Origin: Owenia fusiformis
Lineage: Eukaryota > Annelida > Polychaeta > Sabellida > Oweniidae
DNA: 64,000 nucleotides
NCBI GenBank assembly: GCA_903813345.2
Contig: CAIIXF020000001.1
Coordinates: 25,717,915-25,781,914, forward strand
Direction of reading: 5' to 3'
Notes under the pieces: model-generated
Seen by the model: the letters and a program-made list of their open reading frames with translations, nothing else
Database searches by the model: none
What the model was told of the DNA's origin: nothing
Shown: positions 1 through 11,374 of the stretch, piece after piece
Numbering within the stretch: the stretch's first letter is position 1
How the letters are laid out: every line of letters starts with the position of its first letter
Position numbers and translations under genes: made by a program

Positions 1-90
1 TGGTTGATAGTGACCACCGGAGCTGACATTTGTGACAATGTTTTAGAAAACAACTTTTATACAAAATGTCCTTTTTGTTAATTAAGACAG

Positions 91-567
91 TTACTCCTCA
101 TTCCATGCCTCATTCTCAAAATAGTGTCCATCTGCAGCTATGCATTTTCTACATCAGGAAAGCCAGTCTTGATAGGCCTGTTGCAGTCCGTTTCCATTTC
201 CATATAGGTCTTTTAGGGCCTTATGGACGGCCTCAACCACTTCTTCACGGTCACCAAACCTCTGCCCGCGTAGCTCATTCTTCAGTTTGCCGAAAATTTC
301 AAAGTCGCACAATGCAAGGTCTGGACTGTATGGTGCATGATCAAATTTTTCAATGTTTAAAGCTGCTAATATATCAGTTACCTCATGGGCCCTGTGTGAT
401 GGAGCATTATCTTGATGATATATCATATGGTTGATCAATACTGGGCGCTTTTTACGAACTGCATCCATGAAGTTCTTTCGCAAGACCTGCAACTCAGGAA
501 GCAGAGTCTCCCTTTTGTGATGCATATGCGGATCAATTGTGACCTCTTTATTGTTTGAAAAGAACAT
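91..567 (-). pseudogene. mariner transposase, 3' remnant
   Basis: Reading the minus strand from 567 gives the C-terminal part of a Tc1/mariner transposase. HQDNAPSHRA carries the second catalytic Asp region, and a YSPDLALCDFEIFGKLKNEL block carries the third acidic residue of the DD34D triad. An in-frame TGA at 154-156 interrupts the frame, after which the same frame continues with KCIAADGHYFENE, a typical mariner C-terminus, and ends at TAA 91-93. The N-terminal DNA-binding half is absent, so the copy is dead. Terminal inverted repeats were not located; one end may lie left of the window. Confidence 0.85.
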
Positions 568-1549
568 CTATGACATCACAACCATTGTTCTGAATATTGG
601 ATCAATGTCCAGTAAACAATGTTTATAAAAGTTACCCAAACTGAATGTTTTTGTTATGAGAAATGGGCATATAAAGATATTGTTGCATGTGCAATTGCAG
701 TAAAATTATGGGCAGCTCCGGTGGCTCATTCCTCCCGTTGCTATGACAACCATATTTTTTTGCCATATTCGGCAATGGGCTTGAAAATGGAATCAAAAGA
801 TGCGGAATTCTACACTCTATGTCTGTACCAAATTTCAATGGAAATAAACAAATATAAAAGAAAATAAAGCAAAAAGTAGCGAATATATTGCTCGGCCCTT
901 GTATAACACATGTACTTGATATTTAAAAATTGAATTGAAGTGTATTGTATTAGCCTATCATTTTTAATCTTATCAACGGTACCTCGTGCCTTGTATTGTG
1001 ACTATCTTGTGACAAATATTGACCAAGTCAAAACTTGACCGTTTGTCCTACTGCCCTACTAACATTTTCTGTTTAATTATTCTTCATTTAGGGTAACATT
1101 ACTGTAGAGGGGCAACTTGCATTGCATTTCCTCCGGATTCCAGTATTTCGATTATATTTGTCCTGTGGGTAAGCTAATTCATTTATTTTAATGAATACTA
1201 AAGTATAATTTGTGGTAGTGCGCGATACTGCTGCGTTTACATTCATTCTTCTCAATGCAAATATTTACACTTTGACAGTTCATTCAAATATTGGCCAACT
1301 GAAAGTTTTATACAGGTACGCACATTTTTACTATTGATGTCGGTTTTCACACCAGGTTTAAACACGTGTAGGCTAGCAGTGAGTGTATATATTCACCTCC
1401 AAATACCAGGGGCCAAGACATCTGCGTTTTGGGGTTTGAATGAAGTATAGATGAATTTTTAGGTAAGGCAGTTGATACTTTTTCTGGAAAAACAGAACCA
1501 AGTCAGATATTTGCTTTTTTGATTATGTTTAGATTGTGCTGTTTACAAT
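568..1549. other. no coding gene seen; possible 5' leader of the next gene
   Basis: No supported ORF. A stretch at about 1091-1168 is bounded by an acceptor-like tttag and a donor-like gtaagc and could be an untranslated first exon of the gene starting at 1550. This is a guess from splice consensus only. Confidence 0.3.
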
Positions 1550-4500
1550 ATGAAGGTTCTGATTGTGTTTGCCTGCCTCTTGGTTGCGACCAGCGCTCAC
1601 TTGTGTCTGCTCTCTCCACGCCAGAGGGGATCAATGATGGGCATCAACAAACCAGGTATGTGCTGGTACTTTCAGTCCTGGAATGGAATATCCTGCGTGC
1701 AGTTGACTTGCTAAGCGATGTGCAGTGTCGTTGGTTGATTGATTGTGTTGGTTGTTTGATGGGTTGTTTTGTTTGCTTTTTAATTGTTTACATCATGTAG
1801 TGATAATTGCATTTAGGGGTAGATACCTGACCATCAATGTTTTGATGCGATGTCGTCACATTCCTCCAATGACAATGAACTCCTGAAGCCCAAGAATGCA
1901 GTGATAAAATGTTTTAAACATACATGGTATTCCTGGGCCTTATGATGTAGTTCCGTTTTATATATAATTCCTTTCATGTTGTAGGGGCAACAGACTGCAT
2001 CCTCCTGAAAGGACCATGTGGTGAACGTACAGGGATGCCCACCACCGGAGTCAAGTATGTTAATATTCTGTAATATTGCGGCACCATTCTGTACATACAT
2101 GGGCTATGGTACATATCGTACAATTAATTATTTTTACATTATAAAATTATGTATACGTTAATTATTCTAGTCTTGCTTCAAGATTGTGGACACACGAGCT
2201 TGTAGCTAGACAATATAGGTAAAGAGTGAGAACCGAGTGAAAGTATTATAACAGTCCATAATGAAACAAACTAAATCACGATTGGAATAAATACTGTATA
2301 ATGTCACTAACTCTGTTCACCACATATTTTGCCCACAATATTCTGTCATCCAGATTTTCAAAAAATTCTAACAGCGCTATATCTATTTCTCGATAATCCT
2401 TATTGTTTGCTTATATCGAAAAAGTGGAAGTCCCCTTTTTCATTTCTAATATTTCTGTAACTCAAATCTTCCACGTTATATAACTTTCCATATCTGAATT
2501 CTTATCTTTTTTAAGACAGTGAAGTAAAGATTCTAGGGGAGATATTGCCATGCTTTTCCGAATTTTACGCCATATTCTCTGCTGCAACTTTAATTCCGGT
2601 ATTTTCAGAGCTGGCACAAACTTTACAGTGTTGATTCAGAAGAACTTGGACCACTGGGATAAAGCAACACCTGTAAGTTACAAATATCTTGGATTATCTG
2701 TGCCAAAATTGAAAAAGATACACCCCTCTTTCTATATAGTTTTAGTACTTCTGAACTACGCATAACCTAAAAATTTGAAGGATAATCCTCCCTGGACTAA
2801 GATCAGAATTGTTTTTATCAATGTATAACGTCTGAACCTGATTTTAGGGCTACTTCACGGTATCATGGGGACTCAGTGAAACGTCAATGACTATGATTGC
2901 CAAGGTGCAGGACAATGGAGAACCTAGTCTTTATATCTATGAAGTTGAAGTCACTGCCCCAAAATCGTAAGTGCCAATTACTAATTCGCTAGTTTGGCGA
3001 ACGGCGACCCCACTCGGGCTCGGCCTCAATGTAACGTCTCCGACAAATTGAATTTTATAATCCAAATAGATGTCAGGGCACAATTAACTTGTCATTTTGA
3101 ATAACATGAAAATATTTCTCCAATAAAATTTATTTTCTCCGTTCATTACCATGATAATCAATTTAAAAACATTATATTTACATACATTTCCAACATGAAG
3201 GAAGGTTCAAAATGAATAAATTGATTGTTTTTGTATTGTTGATAGTACATTTGGAATTTTTTACCATGTGAGAAGGAATAGAATAATAGTGGTAACTACT
3301 TTAACGATATTTCTTCTTGTTATTAAAATTCGATTCATCTTATTTTATTTCATTTTTCCAGTTTGAACGATCACTACATCATGCAGGTGAGTTCAAATTC
3401 AAATTGTCATTCTATAACATTATAATGAACGACAAATAGTTGCATAATATTCAACTCCTGTAAAAATTGTGTATATTAAATATACGCATATTAAGAATAT
3501 TAAGATCATATCAAGACTACCTGTTTGTAATGGAAATGTGTATGGGGTGTTAGTAGGTTTATTAACGACTGCAGAGCCTTTTACTTAGACCACCACTCGA
3601 ACAGTATCATATTAGTCCCTGATCTGATTTTCTAAAGGGCTCTAGAAAAGAGTTTGAGTTTGTTATCCGGTATTTTCCCACATAAAGTTATTGTAACGTT
3701 TGAAAGAACAGATTTCCCTTGTATAGAAAACACCTCTTAATAGGGGCAAAAGGCACTAAAATGGGGTGACACAAGGTGACATGCTGAAGACCAAATTTTA
3801 CGATTTTTTTGTTTTATGCCACGTATATAGGTTATTTACTGGGAGGGATTGAATAAAACCCATATTCAATACCGACCAGAAATAACCTATTTATTCCATA
3901 ATACATCCCTCTAAAATGTTACATTTGAATAATGCAAACATTATATTAATATATGCACATTGTTTGCGCTCCCTCGGTCAATATCATATTGCCAAAGGTC
4001 AATATAATATTTTCCGAGGAATAAAACCCATATTCATTTTATTTTATCAATTAGTCAAGGTTAAAAATAACCGGGAAACCAAAAATAGGTTAATACGATT
4101 TTTCCCGGGGACAATACGATTTTTTCATGTAATACGCTCCAATACGATTTTTCCGGGAACAATACGATTTGTTCATGTAATACGATTCAATACGATTTGT
4201 ATTCCTCCATATTTCCCGGATATATGTTTTTTCTTCATGAGGGAAGTCTATTCTATCAAACGGTAGTTACGGTACAATCATTTTTTGTGGGAAAGTACCA
4301 GACAACGAAACTTCTTTTCAGAGGGACCAGATCAGGGACTATATAAATTGCATAGTTTCTGAATAGCTGAATAACCTGACATAATAGATGTCACCCTTGT
4401 TTGTCTTTGATTTTCTTGTGCTAGACCTCCATTCACGCCAATGCTAGCAACCTGCAATGGTCACTTGATTTCATGATTTATCAAAAAGTGTTGGTTGAAT

Positions 4501-6271
4501 CTGTCTGAAACTCGAATGGCATACTATTGGATGACCCTGTCAATGTACACATTGTGATTAAACATGAAAATGTTGGTTGTCATACGAATAAGCCAAGGTT
4601 AAATCGAAGCTATTATTGGAGAAAACTTGTCACTGAATTCAAATATGCTATTAAAATTAAAGAAAAGTAGGTCATGGGAGGTAAAAAGTGCAAATCCCTT
4701 AAAATCTCATGACAAAACGCTACTTAGAAACTCCTCTATTCAACCAGAAACTATATCAAGACTACCTATTTGTAATGGAAATGTGTATGGGGTGTTAGTA
4801 GGTTTATTAACGACTGCAGAGCCTTTTACTTAGACCACCACTCGAACAGTATCATATTAGTCCCTGATCTGATTTTCTAAAGGGCTCTAGAAAAGAGTTT
4901 GAGTTTGTTATCCGGTATTTTCCCACATAAAGTTATTGTAACGTTTGAAAGAACAGATTTCCCTTGTATAGAAAACACCTCTTAATAGGGGCAAAAGGCA
5001 CTAAAATGGGGTGACACAAGGTGACATGCTGAAGACCAAATTTTACGATTTTTTTGTTTTATGCCACGTATATAGGTTATTTACTGGGAGGGATTGAATA
5101 AAACCCATATTCAATACCGACCAGAAATAACCTATTTATTCCATAATACATCCCTCTAAAATGTTACATTTGAATAATGCAAACATTATATTAATATATG
5201 CACATTGTTTGCGCTCCCTCGGTCAATATCATATTGCCAAAGGTCAATATAATATTTTCCGAGGAATAAAACCCATATTCATTTTATTTTATCAATTAGT
5301 CAAGGTTAAAAATAACCGGGAAACCAAAAATAGGTTAATACGATTTTTCCCGGGGACAATACGATTTTTTCATGTAATACGCTCCAATACGATTTTTCCG
5401 GGAACAATACGATTTGTTCATGTAATACGATTCAATACGATTTGTATTCCTCCATATTTCCCGGATATATGTTTTTTCTTCATGAGGGAAGTCTATTCTA
5501 TCAAACGGTAGTTACGGTACAATCATTTTTTGTGGGAAAGTACCAGACAACGAAACTTCTTTTCAGAGGGACCAGATCAGGGACTATATAAATTGCATAG
5601 TTTCTGAATAGCTGAATAACCTGACATAATAGATGTCACCCTTGTTTGTCTTTGATTTTCTTGTGCTAGACCTCCATTCACGCCAATGCTAGCAACCTGC
5701 AATGGTCACTTGATTTCATGATTTATCAAAAAGTGTTGGTTGAATCTGTCTGAAACTCGAATGGCATACTATTGGATGACCCTGTCAATGTACACATTGT
5801 GATTAAACATGAAAATGTTGGTTGTCATACGAATAAGCCAAGGTTAAATCGAAGCTATTATTGGAGAAAACTTGTCACTGAATTCAAATATGCTATTAAA
5901 ATTAAAGAAAAGTAGGTCATGGGAGGTAAAAAGTGCAAATCCCTTAAAATCTCATGACAAAACGCTACTTAGAAACTCCTCTATTCAACCAGAAACTATA
6001 CTTAAACAAGGTAAATGTTCATGCGTTGTTATGTTTACTTTTGTAAACAATGCATTTCTTGTAACTATAAAATGGATATGGTGTATTCTGATTGTTCAGA
6101 AAGTATTATATAGATGCCTGGCTATAGAATAAGAATAAACAACTCAGTATGATTGTCAGAATACATGGAACTTTAATTCTAAAATGTGTTATCCTTCAGG
6201 TGACGTATGTAACAATGAACAAGCAGGCACCACCCGTGTTCTACCAGTGTGCAGACTTTGGTGTATACTAA
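1550..6271 (+). CDS. small secreted His-first protein, X325/BIM1 (LPMO-like copper protein) related
   Basis: Six exons join in frame: 1550-1655, 1985-2054, 2609-2672, 2848-2966, 3362-3386 and 6200-6271, all with GT-AG borders, giving 151 residues. Residues 1-16 (MKVLIVFACLLVATSA) form a clear signal peptide; predicted cleavage leaves histidine 17 as the new N-terminus, followed by LCLLSPRQRG. Cysteines at 19, 40, 47 and 145 suggest two disulfides; a PCG motif lies at 46-48 and the protein ends YQCADFGVY. A His-first start, a PCG motif and a C-terminal CAD motif recall the fungal X325/BIM1 copper proteins, which bind copper through a His brace plus Asp; His74 and Asp147 are candidate partners. 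The family is inferred from motif memory, not a search. A poly(A)-like AATAAA lies at 6828-6833. The fifth intron is inflated by a tandem duplication. Confidence 0.8.
3613..4341. mobile_element. TIR element (copy 1) within the tandem duplication
   Basis: The 14-bp ends TAGTCCCTGATCTG (3613-3626) and CAGATCAGGGACTA (4328-4341) are exact inverted repeats. The inside has no transposase but repeats the motif AATACGATT about seven times near 4092-4200. A TA duplication would make it Tc1/mariner-like, but the family is not settled. Confidence 0.55.
4858..5586. mobile_element. TIR element (copy 2) within the tandem duplication
   Basis: Second copy of the element at 3613-4341, carried along by the 1,245-bp duplication; same 14-bp inverted ends. 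Confidence 0.55.
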
Positions 6272-6526
6272 AGATTCAAACAGTATATTCCATTTCACAG
6301 AGCGAAGGGATTATGTTACCCAAATATTAATGTTGCAGAGTTCGTGCGAGTAGTAACATTTAACAATATAGATATTTCTTCAATTTCATGGGACTTAGTT
6401 GTAACCCATAGTTTCACACAACTTTGTAAAGTTCGGATCAGGGCCTAGATTATGTTTGTTGTTTGAAAAAATAGCTCATATATTCAATGGTTCAACCTCT
6501 TGATATCAAACATGGTGACTTAGCTT

Positions 6527-6703
6527 GTATTCGCGAATGCAACTGTATACGCCTGTCGGCTACTTGATTAAGATATTACTTTATGGGTAACTCATTTAAA
6601 TATGAATAGAACCTACCAATATTCCATTCATATTTAAATGAGTTTGTCATAAAATAGTAGATTAATCCGGTAGCCGACCGGCCTTAGTTGAATTCGCGAA
6701 TAC
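6527..6703. repeat. foldback (hairpin) element, 177 bp
   Basis: Almost the whole segment is one imperfect palindrome: GTATTCGCGAAT at the left answers ATTCGCGAATAC at the right, and the arms continue through a shared TCGGCTAC and end at ACTCATTTAAATATGAAT near the centre. It sits just downstream of the stop codon at 6271 and could be part of that gene's 3' untranslated region. Confidence 0.7.
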
Positions 6704-7040
6704 CATGGTTAGTTCATATGTTTACGATATAATAAGATACCTAATAATGATTAGAGAGGGTTCGATAATGTTCAAACTTACTGCATTGAACCCCAAGACT
6801 ACAGTTTATATGGTTGTATGATGTATAAATAAACTTGTAATTATCATCCTTGTATTGATTTTTAAGAGTAATGTTTTTAAATCACTTTTGTTCATTTTCC
6901 TGAAATTTCTTACTTTTTTAAAACTACAAGCAGGAATAAAAGAGAATGCCCCCAAGCAGACCGAAAGGCGGGGAAGGATGATCTGCACATGACGGATGAA
7001 AACGATAACGACCAAAGCAATGACATATGGATTATGAACG

Positions 7041-8540
7041 AATAGGACTCGGAATAATGACTTCGACGCAATTGAGACAAGAAGACGTTGCGGGTGTTGT
7101 GGAGACACTTTTAAGAATGAACGAGGAGTAAAGATCCACCAAGGAAAGACTCGGTGTGGGGAGAATACGCCAATACAGCGTAAGGCAGTGGGAACAGATG
7201 AGGTGATAGCCAAAGATGTGAACACTACTCATTATCCGAAGAAGGTCTGCAGCCAGGAGACACACCACAGAGCTACCAACCTTCTAGTTAAAGCCAATCC
7301 TACAACAGAGGGAATGTTGGATCAAAGTAAAGACCTCATTCAGGAAAGAAAGCCAATACTCAACCTACCAGCAGCAACACACAAGCGATGGGCAGAACTT
7401 GACAGAGAACCTGAGACGAGACTATCCTAAATAACACCCCGAGAGGAAACTCAAGGAGGAAACTTGAAGCCATAACCAGTACCAATATGAGGTATGCGAG
7501 GAGAATTTTGGGACAAAGGGTGCAGGGGGGAAACAACAGCAACCTACTGGGCCAAGTAGACGTCAGAAAGAGATAGCTTCTCTTAGGCAGGAAAATCACA
7601 ACCTTCAGCGACAATGGAAGTCTACTTCACTACCCAGCGAGAGAGATGGCATCAGACAACTCCAGCATATTTTCCACCAACGGCTAGTGAGGAAATCAGA
7701 AAATATCAGGAAGAGAAGACGAGACTAGGGACTAGGCCACTATAGTCCCGAACAACTAACAGAGAAGACAAAAATGGCAAAGATCACCAGAGAAATTCGG
7801 AACCAGGAAGAAGACCAACTGGTGAAGGATGTAGGCTTAGCCAAGCAAGGAGTCTGGAACAACTGGGAACCAGCCATCAAGCGCTCTGTAAAGTGGAAGG
7901 ATCTCTGGCCCATGGGCAAAGGGAGACTCAGTTTCTTGCTGAGAGCCTTATCAGACCTACTGCCAACTCCATCCAACCTCAGAGCATGGGGCTAGGAGGA
8001 AACAGCCAACTGCCCTCTGAGTGACAATTTCAACTGTACACTGAACAAACTGAAAATACTAAGTGGATGTCCAAAAGCTCTTGGAGAAGGACGATACAGG
8101 TGGCGGCATGACAAGGTACTCCAAGAAATAGGAATATAGACGGACCAGCAGAGACTTGCCATGAATACAAATAAGCCCAGTGAAAGACCAAGACTGATAA
8201 AGTTTGTCAAATAAGGAAATTCTGTTCAGCACAAACCAACACAGCCTTCCTTCATGTCTAACATCTTTTCCAAAGCCAATAATTGTACTTTGAAATTGAA
8301 TCTATTCTATATTAACGTATCTTCCAGCAGGATATAGTTGTCAGAGGTTGGCATTCTGTCCAGTACCCCATAGAGGTAGACTGTAGAGGTTTTTCAGCTT
8401 CTTCTCTTCGCTACTTCCTCTCTCAAATAGGATTGCCATCAACGCAGCTTAAGTCAGCAATCAAAGCAGTTGGTATGATAGCAGAGTCCAGCTCAAGGTA
8501 GATTTGGCTCAAGAGGAAAGACTGGTGGTCTCCTTCATCA
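7041..8540 (+). pseudogene. internally deleted LINE-like (R2-type zinc finger) retroelement
   Basis: At about 7089-7157 the frame reads a CxCC-x-NERG-x-KIH-x-C zinc finger, the kind found at the N-terminus of R2-like and related retrotransposon polyproteins. From about 7774 the other end of such a polyprotein appears in shifted frames: LSDLLPTPSNLRAW, then LSGCPKALGEGRYRWRHDKVL (a subset of about 8040-8120), then YPIEVDCRGF and a WIWLKRKDWW-like tail near 8360-8520. The reverse transcriptase palm that should lie between is missing, and several stops and frameshifts interrupt the rest. Family placement rests on remembered motifs; the clade is uncertain. Confidence 0.6.
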
Positions 8541-8803
8541 AGTGATGGTTAAGATCAACCATTACTGCCCCCACTCAGTGGAAGCATACAGGTTAATGGG
8601 CGAAATGCTGTGGGTACTGTGAGACCTGCTGATGATGCAGTGAAGGACTCCCACTTGTTTCCCTCAGACACTAAACACTTTTTGCGTATCCGTGTTACAA
8701 TTGTAGTGATGCATCGCTGTTTATAAGAAAAAAAGTCAAAGCAAGAGAGTCCGTTATATTTCATGTATTTCAGCTTAATTTGCTAGATTATTGTTCAATT
8801 TTG

Positions 8804-11326
8804 CTAATCGCAGGATTTACAATATCCAAACAATTTGGTTCTTGCACCTCTTAGAAGACCTGTTTTTACGTGACAAGAGCCAGATATACAGCCTGAATTC
8901 GATGAACAATGTCCATGACACACTGGGGGGGCACATTCTGCTAAATGACACCGTCCAGTAGAACAGTCCCTGTCCTCTTTGCATTTTACGCATTTCCCAT
9001 AGGAGCATTTTTGACTGTCTGGACAGTGGTCCTCATTGTAACATTGGACGCACCAGTTATGAGCATCAGCTTTGGAACAAACACCGTCGCCACAATCCTT
9101 GTCTGAGTCGCACTCTTCACATCTGTTGTCACTCGCACATACCTAAAATTTAAAAAAGCTAAATACTTCTTCATGGCAAATTACTTCGGCTAAAAGCACG
9201 AACAAGATTTACTCACCATTCCCGCTTTACAGTGGCCATTCTGTTTACAATCCACGCAACTGTTATTCATGCAGTAGGTCTTTGTTGGAAAATTAGCAAA
9301 TGTTTTATACCGAAATGGACAATCTTCGTCGACTCGACACGCTCTGCATACCTGATCTATACAGGTAGAACTTTTGCAATGCTGAAACGAAACAAATATT
9401 GGATCTATCGGCATACATTTCCTATAACTTTCATTCTGCATCGATATTTGGTTGAGAACGGCACCAAGAATCGTTGCCTTTTTGCTTCATCACTGGTCCC
9501 CACCTGGACGTCTTTATAACAAAATGGATGAACTTCCGTTGGAGGAAATCTTTGTTTATATCATTTTCACCAAGAAGGAGGTCGATTCGTATCCAAATAT
9601 TTTGATGTTAATAGTAACATCCAGCTACCGAAAACCGAATCAGCCACGAGTATGTACATCCAAGGGCTCTAATAATTGAGTGAGAAACCCCTATAACGTT
9701 GGCAACCAAAACGTTAACACAACACTACCAAGACGTTGTGAGATTCACCAGATAACGTCCTGATTGCTGCTGGAGCTGCTGGATATATTTGGTCGTAGCT
9801 GACTAACTTTTCAAAAACACTAGGATCAGAATAGTACTATTAACATATGGGTAAAATTTGGATACAAATCAACCTTTTTGGCACAATACAACTCACATGG
9901 AACATACATGGGTGTATGTATTGACAATTAATGTTTGGTAATAGCCAGTACAGAGACATATAAAACAGAGACTCCTATTAAGAGTATGTGCCAGGGACGG
10001 CTGACAGATTACAATTTTGAATCAAAAAATTGAATTAGATTTTTGAGGGTCTCAATAACTCGGTGATATAATCACATCCAATGTGCTTTATACAGACCCA
10101 AAAATCAATGCTTGCTATAAATGTAGTAGTATCTGTTTTCGTTCGGGGGATATATCTTTTCTCACTGTGAAAGGCTTACAGTGTAAGCCAACCGCTTGAT
10201 CTGAAAGGATGCAAGGATTCGATTGGCTTTGATTTGATATATAATTTGAGCTTCGTCAATTTAACATGTATCTCAATGGAGAAAAAGTAAACTGTTCCTT
10301 AAAATGATGAAATTATGTAAAAATGTCCTCCCGGACGATTAAAGTTCATCCAATTTGTTATGAAGACCAGATTGGGCCCAGTATTTATTCAATTTTTTCA
10401 ACAATACTGAAGTACTCCCTAGACTCATTATGCGATCGTATGTTTTATATTACGAATGAAAGCGATATATACGAGTACTATATATATTATGAAATTTAAC
10501 TTCATTAAAATGATGAAATCAAATTTACCTTGTCCAATTTGCAGGGCTGTCCGTCGTATTTAGTCGATCGACAAAGGTTTCTTTTGCTACAATATTGGCC
10601 TCCGAGACAAGTCTCATTTTTACAGAAAAAGGTCGATCCTCGTCTAATTAATTGTCCTTCTACATCGTTAATGTTCAGATCATAAGTTAGAATGGGAATA
10701 AAAAATGCAAAAAGATAAAGGAATATGAATCGATACTGAACCAAATATAATACCGATCCAATTCATAAAATGGCCATATCTGTAAATTACCTGAACGTCC
10801 CAAACCAACAAATGGTAATATGGTAACACTTACCGTCTTGCAACACTTACAAGCTTTGAAGTTTGCATCGAATTGGAAAAACAGCAAAAACCGGTCATAA
10901 TTAGAAGCAATGATTTGACAAAAAAATAAGTCGTAGTGTTCTTCACCAAAAATTTAGGAACATCACAATCAAAAACCAAGAGACCATGATATATTTCACG
11001 TTTCGGAAGACATTACAATACTTGTTTTGACATAATGAAAAAAAGAATACCAACACTCTGACATTAAAAATAGTTGTGAATACTACAGAAGTACAAAATA
11101 AGCATTTGGTATGGAGAAGACTAGATCCTCAATATATACTTTACAAATCTGAATATTAGTTGGCGCCTATGACATTCCAAAGTATATCAGTTTGTCAAGT
11201 GAAAATCCGATAATATATTATTTGATGGAATATGTTTTAAAGAAAATCCAAATTTGAGTTTGAAAACTTACTTGAATCTGTACTGAACACTGACATGAAC
11301 ATCAATATAAAGACTTGGTGTAGCAT
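8804..11326 (-). CDS. secreted cysteine-rich protein, array member A
   Basis: Four exons on the minus strand: 11326-11272, 10659-10529, 9381-9217 and 9142-8804, with intron phases 1, 0, 0, giving 229 residues. Exon 1 encodes the signal peptide MLHQVFILMFMSVFSTDS. Exon 2 has a five-cysteine module with YDGQPC at its end. Exon 3 has nine cysteines, including CRACRVDEDC. Exon 4 (112 residues, 20 cysteines) repeats a CxxC-x(2)-D-x-D/H-C pattern and ends LFGYCKSCD. The mature chain has 34 cysteines. The pattern resembles Dickkopf N-terminal or colipase-like disulfide folds, but I do not recognise the family. Exon 4 has no internal Met, so it is easily missed by ORF callers. The start codon lies only about 50 bases from the 59-bp satellite. 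The two larger introns hold nothing recognisable. Confidence 0.85.
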
Positions 11327-11374
11327 TGCCTCAACCCTCTGGGTAAATTGTCAAAGCCAATGATCCACTAAAAC

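Larger units (their letters stand above)
3510..5999. repeat. two-copy 1,245-bp tandem duplication inside an intron
   Basis: Copy 1 is about 3510-4754 and copy 2 about 4755-5999, offset by exactly 1,245 bases (for example the ATGTTACATTTG at 3916 recurs at 5161). I saw only one difference, near the left edge (ctgttt against ctattt). The 116-residue reading frames inside are identical and have no protein-like character. The copies are either very recent or an unresolved assembly duplication. Confidence 0.9.

Noticed and set aside
3916-4266. 116-residue ORF, repeated identically at 5161-5511
   Set aside because: It lies inside a TIR element with repetitive codons (RFFPGTIRFFHVI) and no domain.
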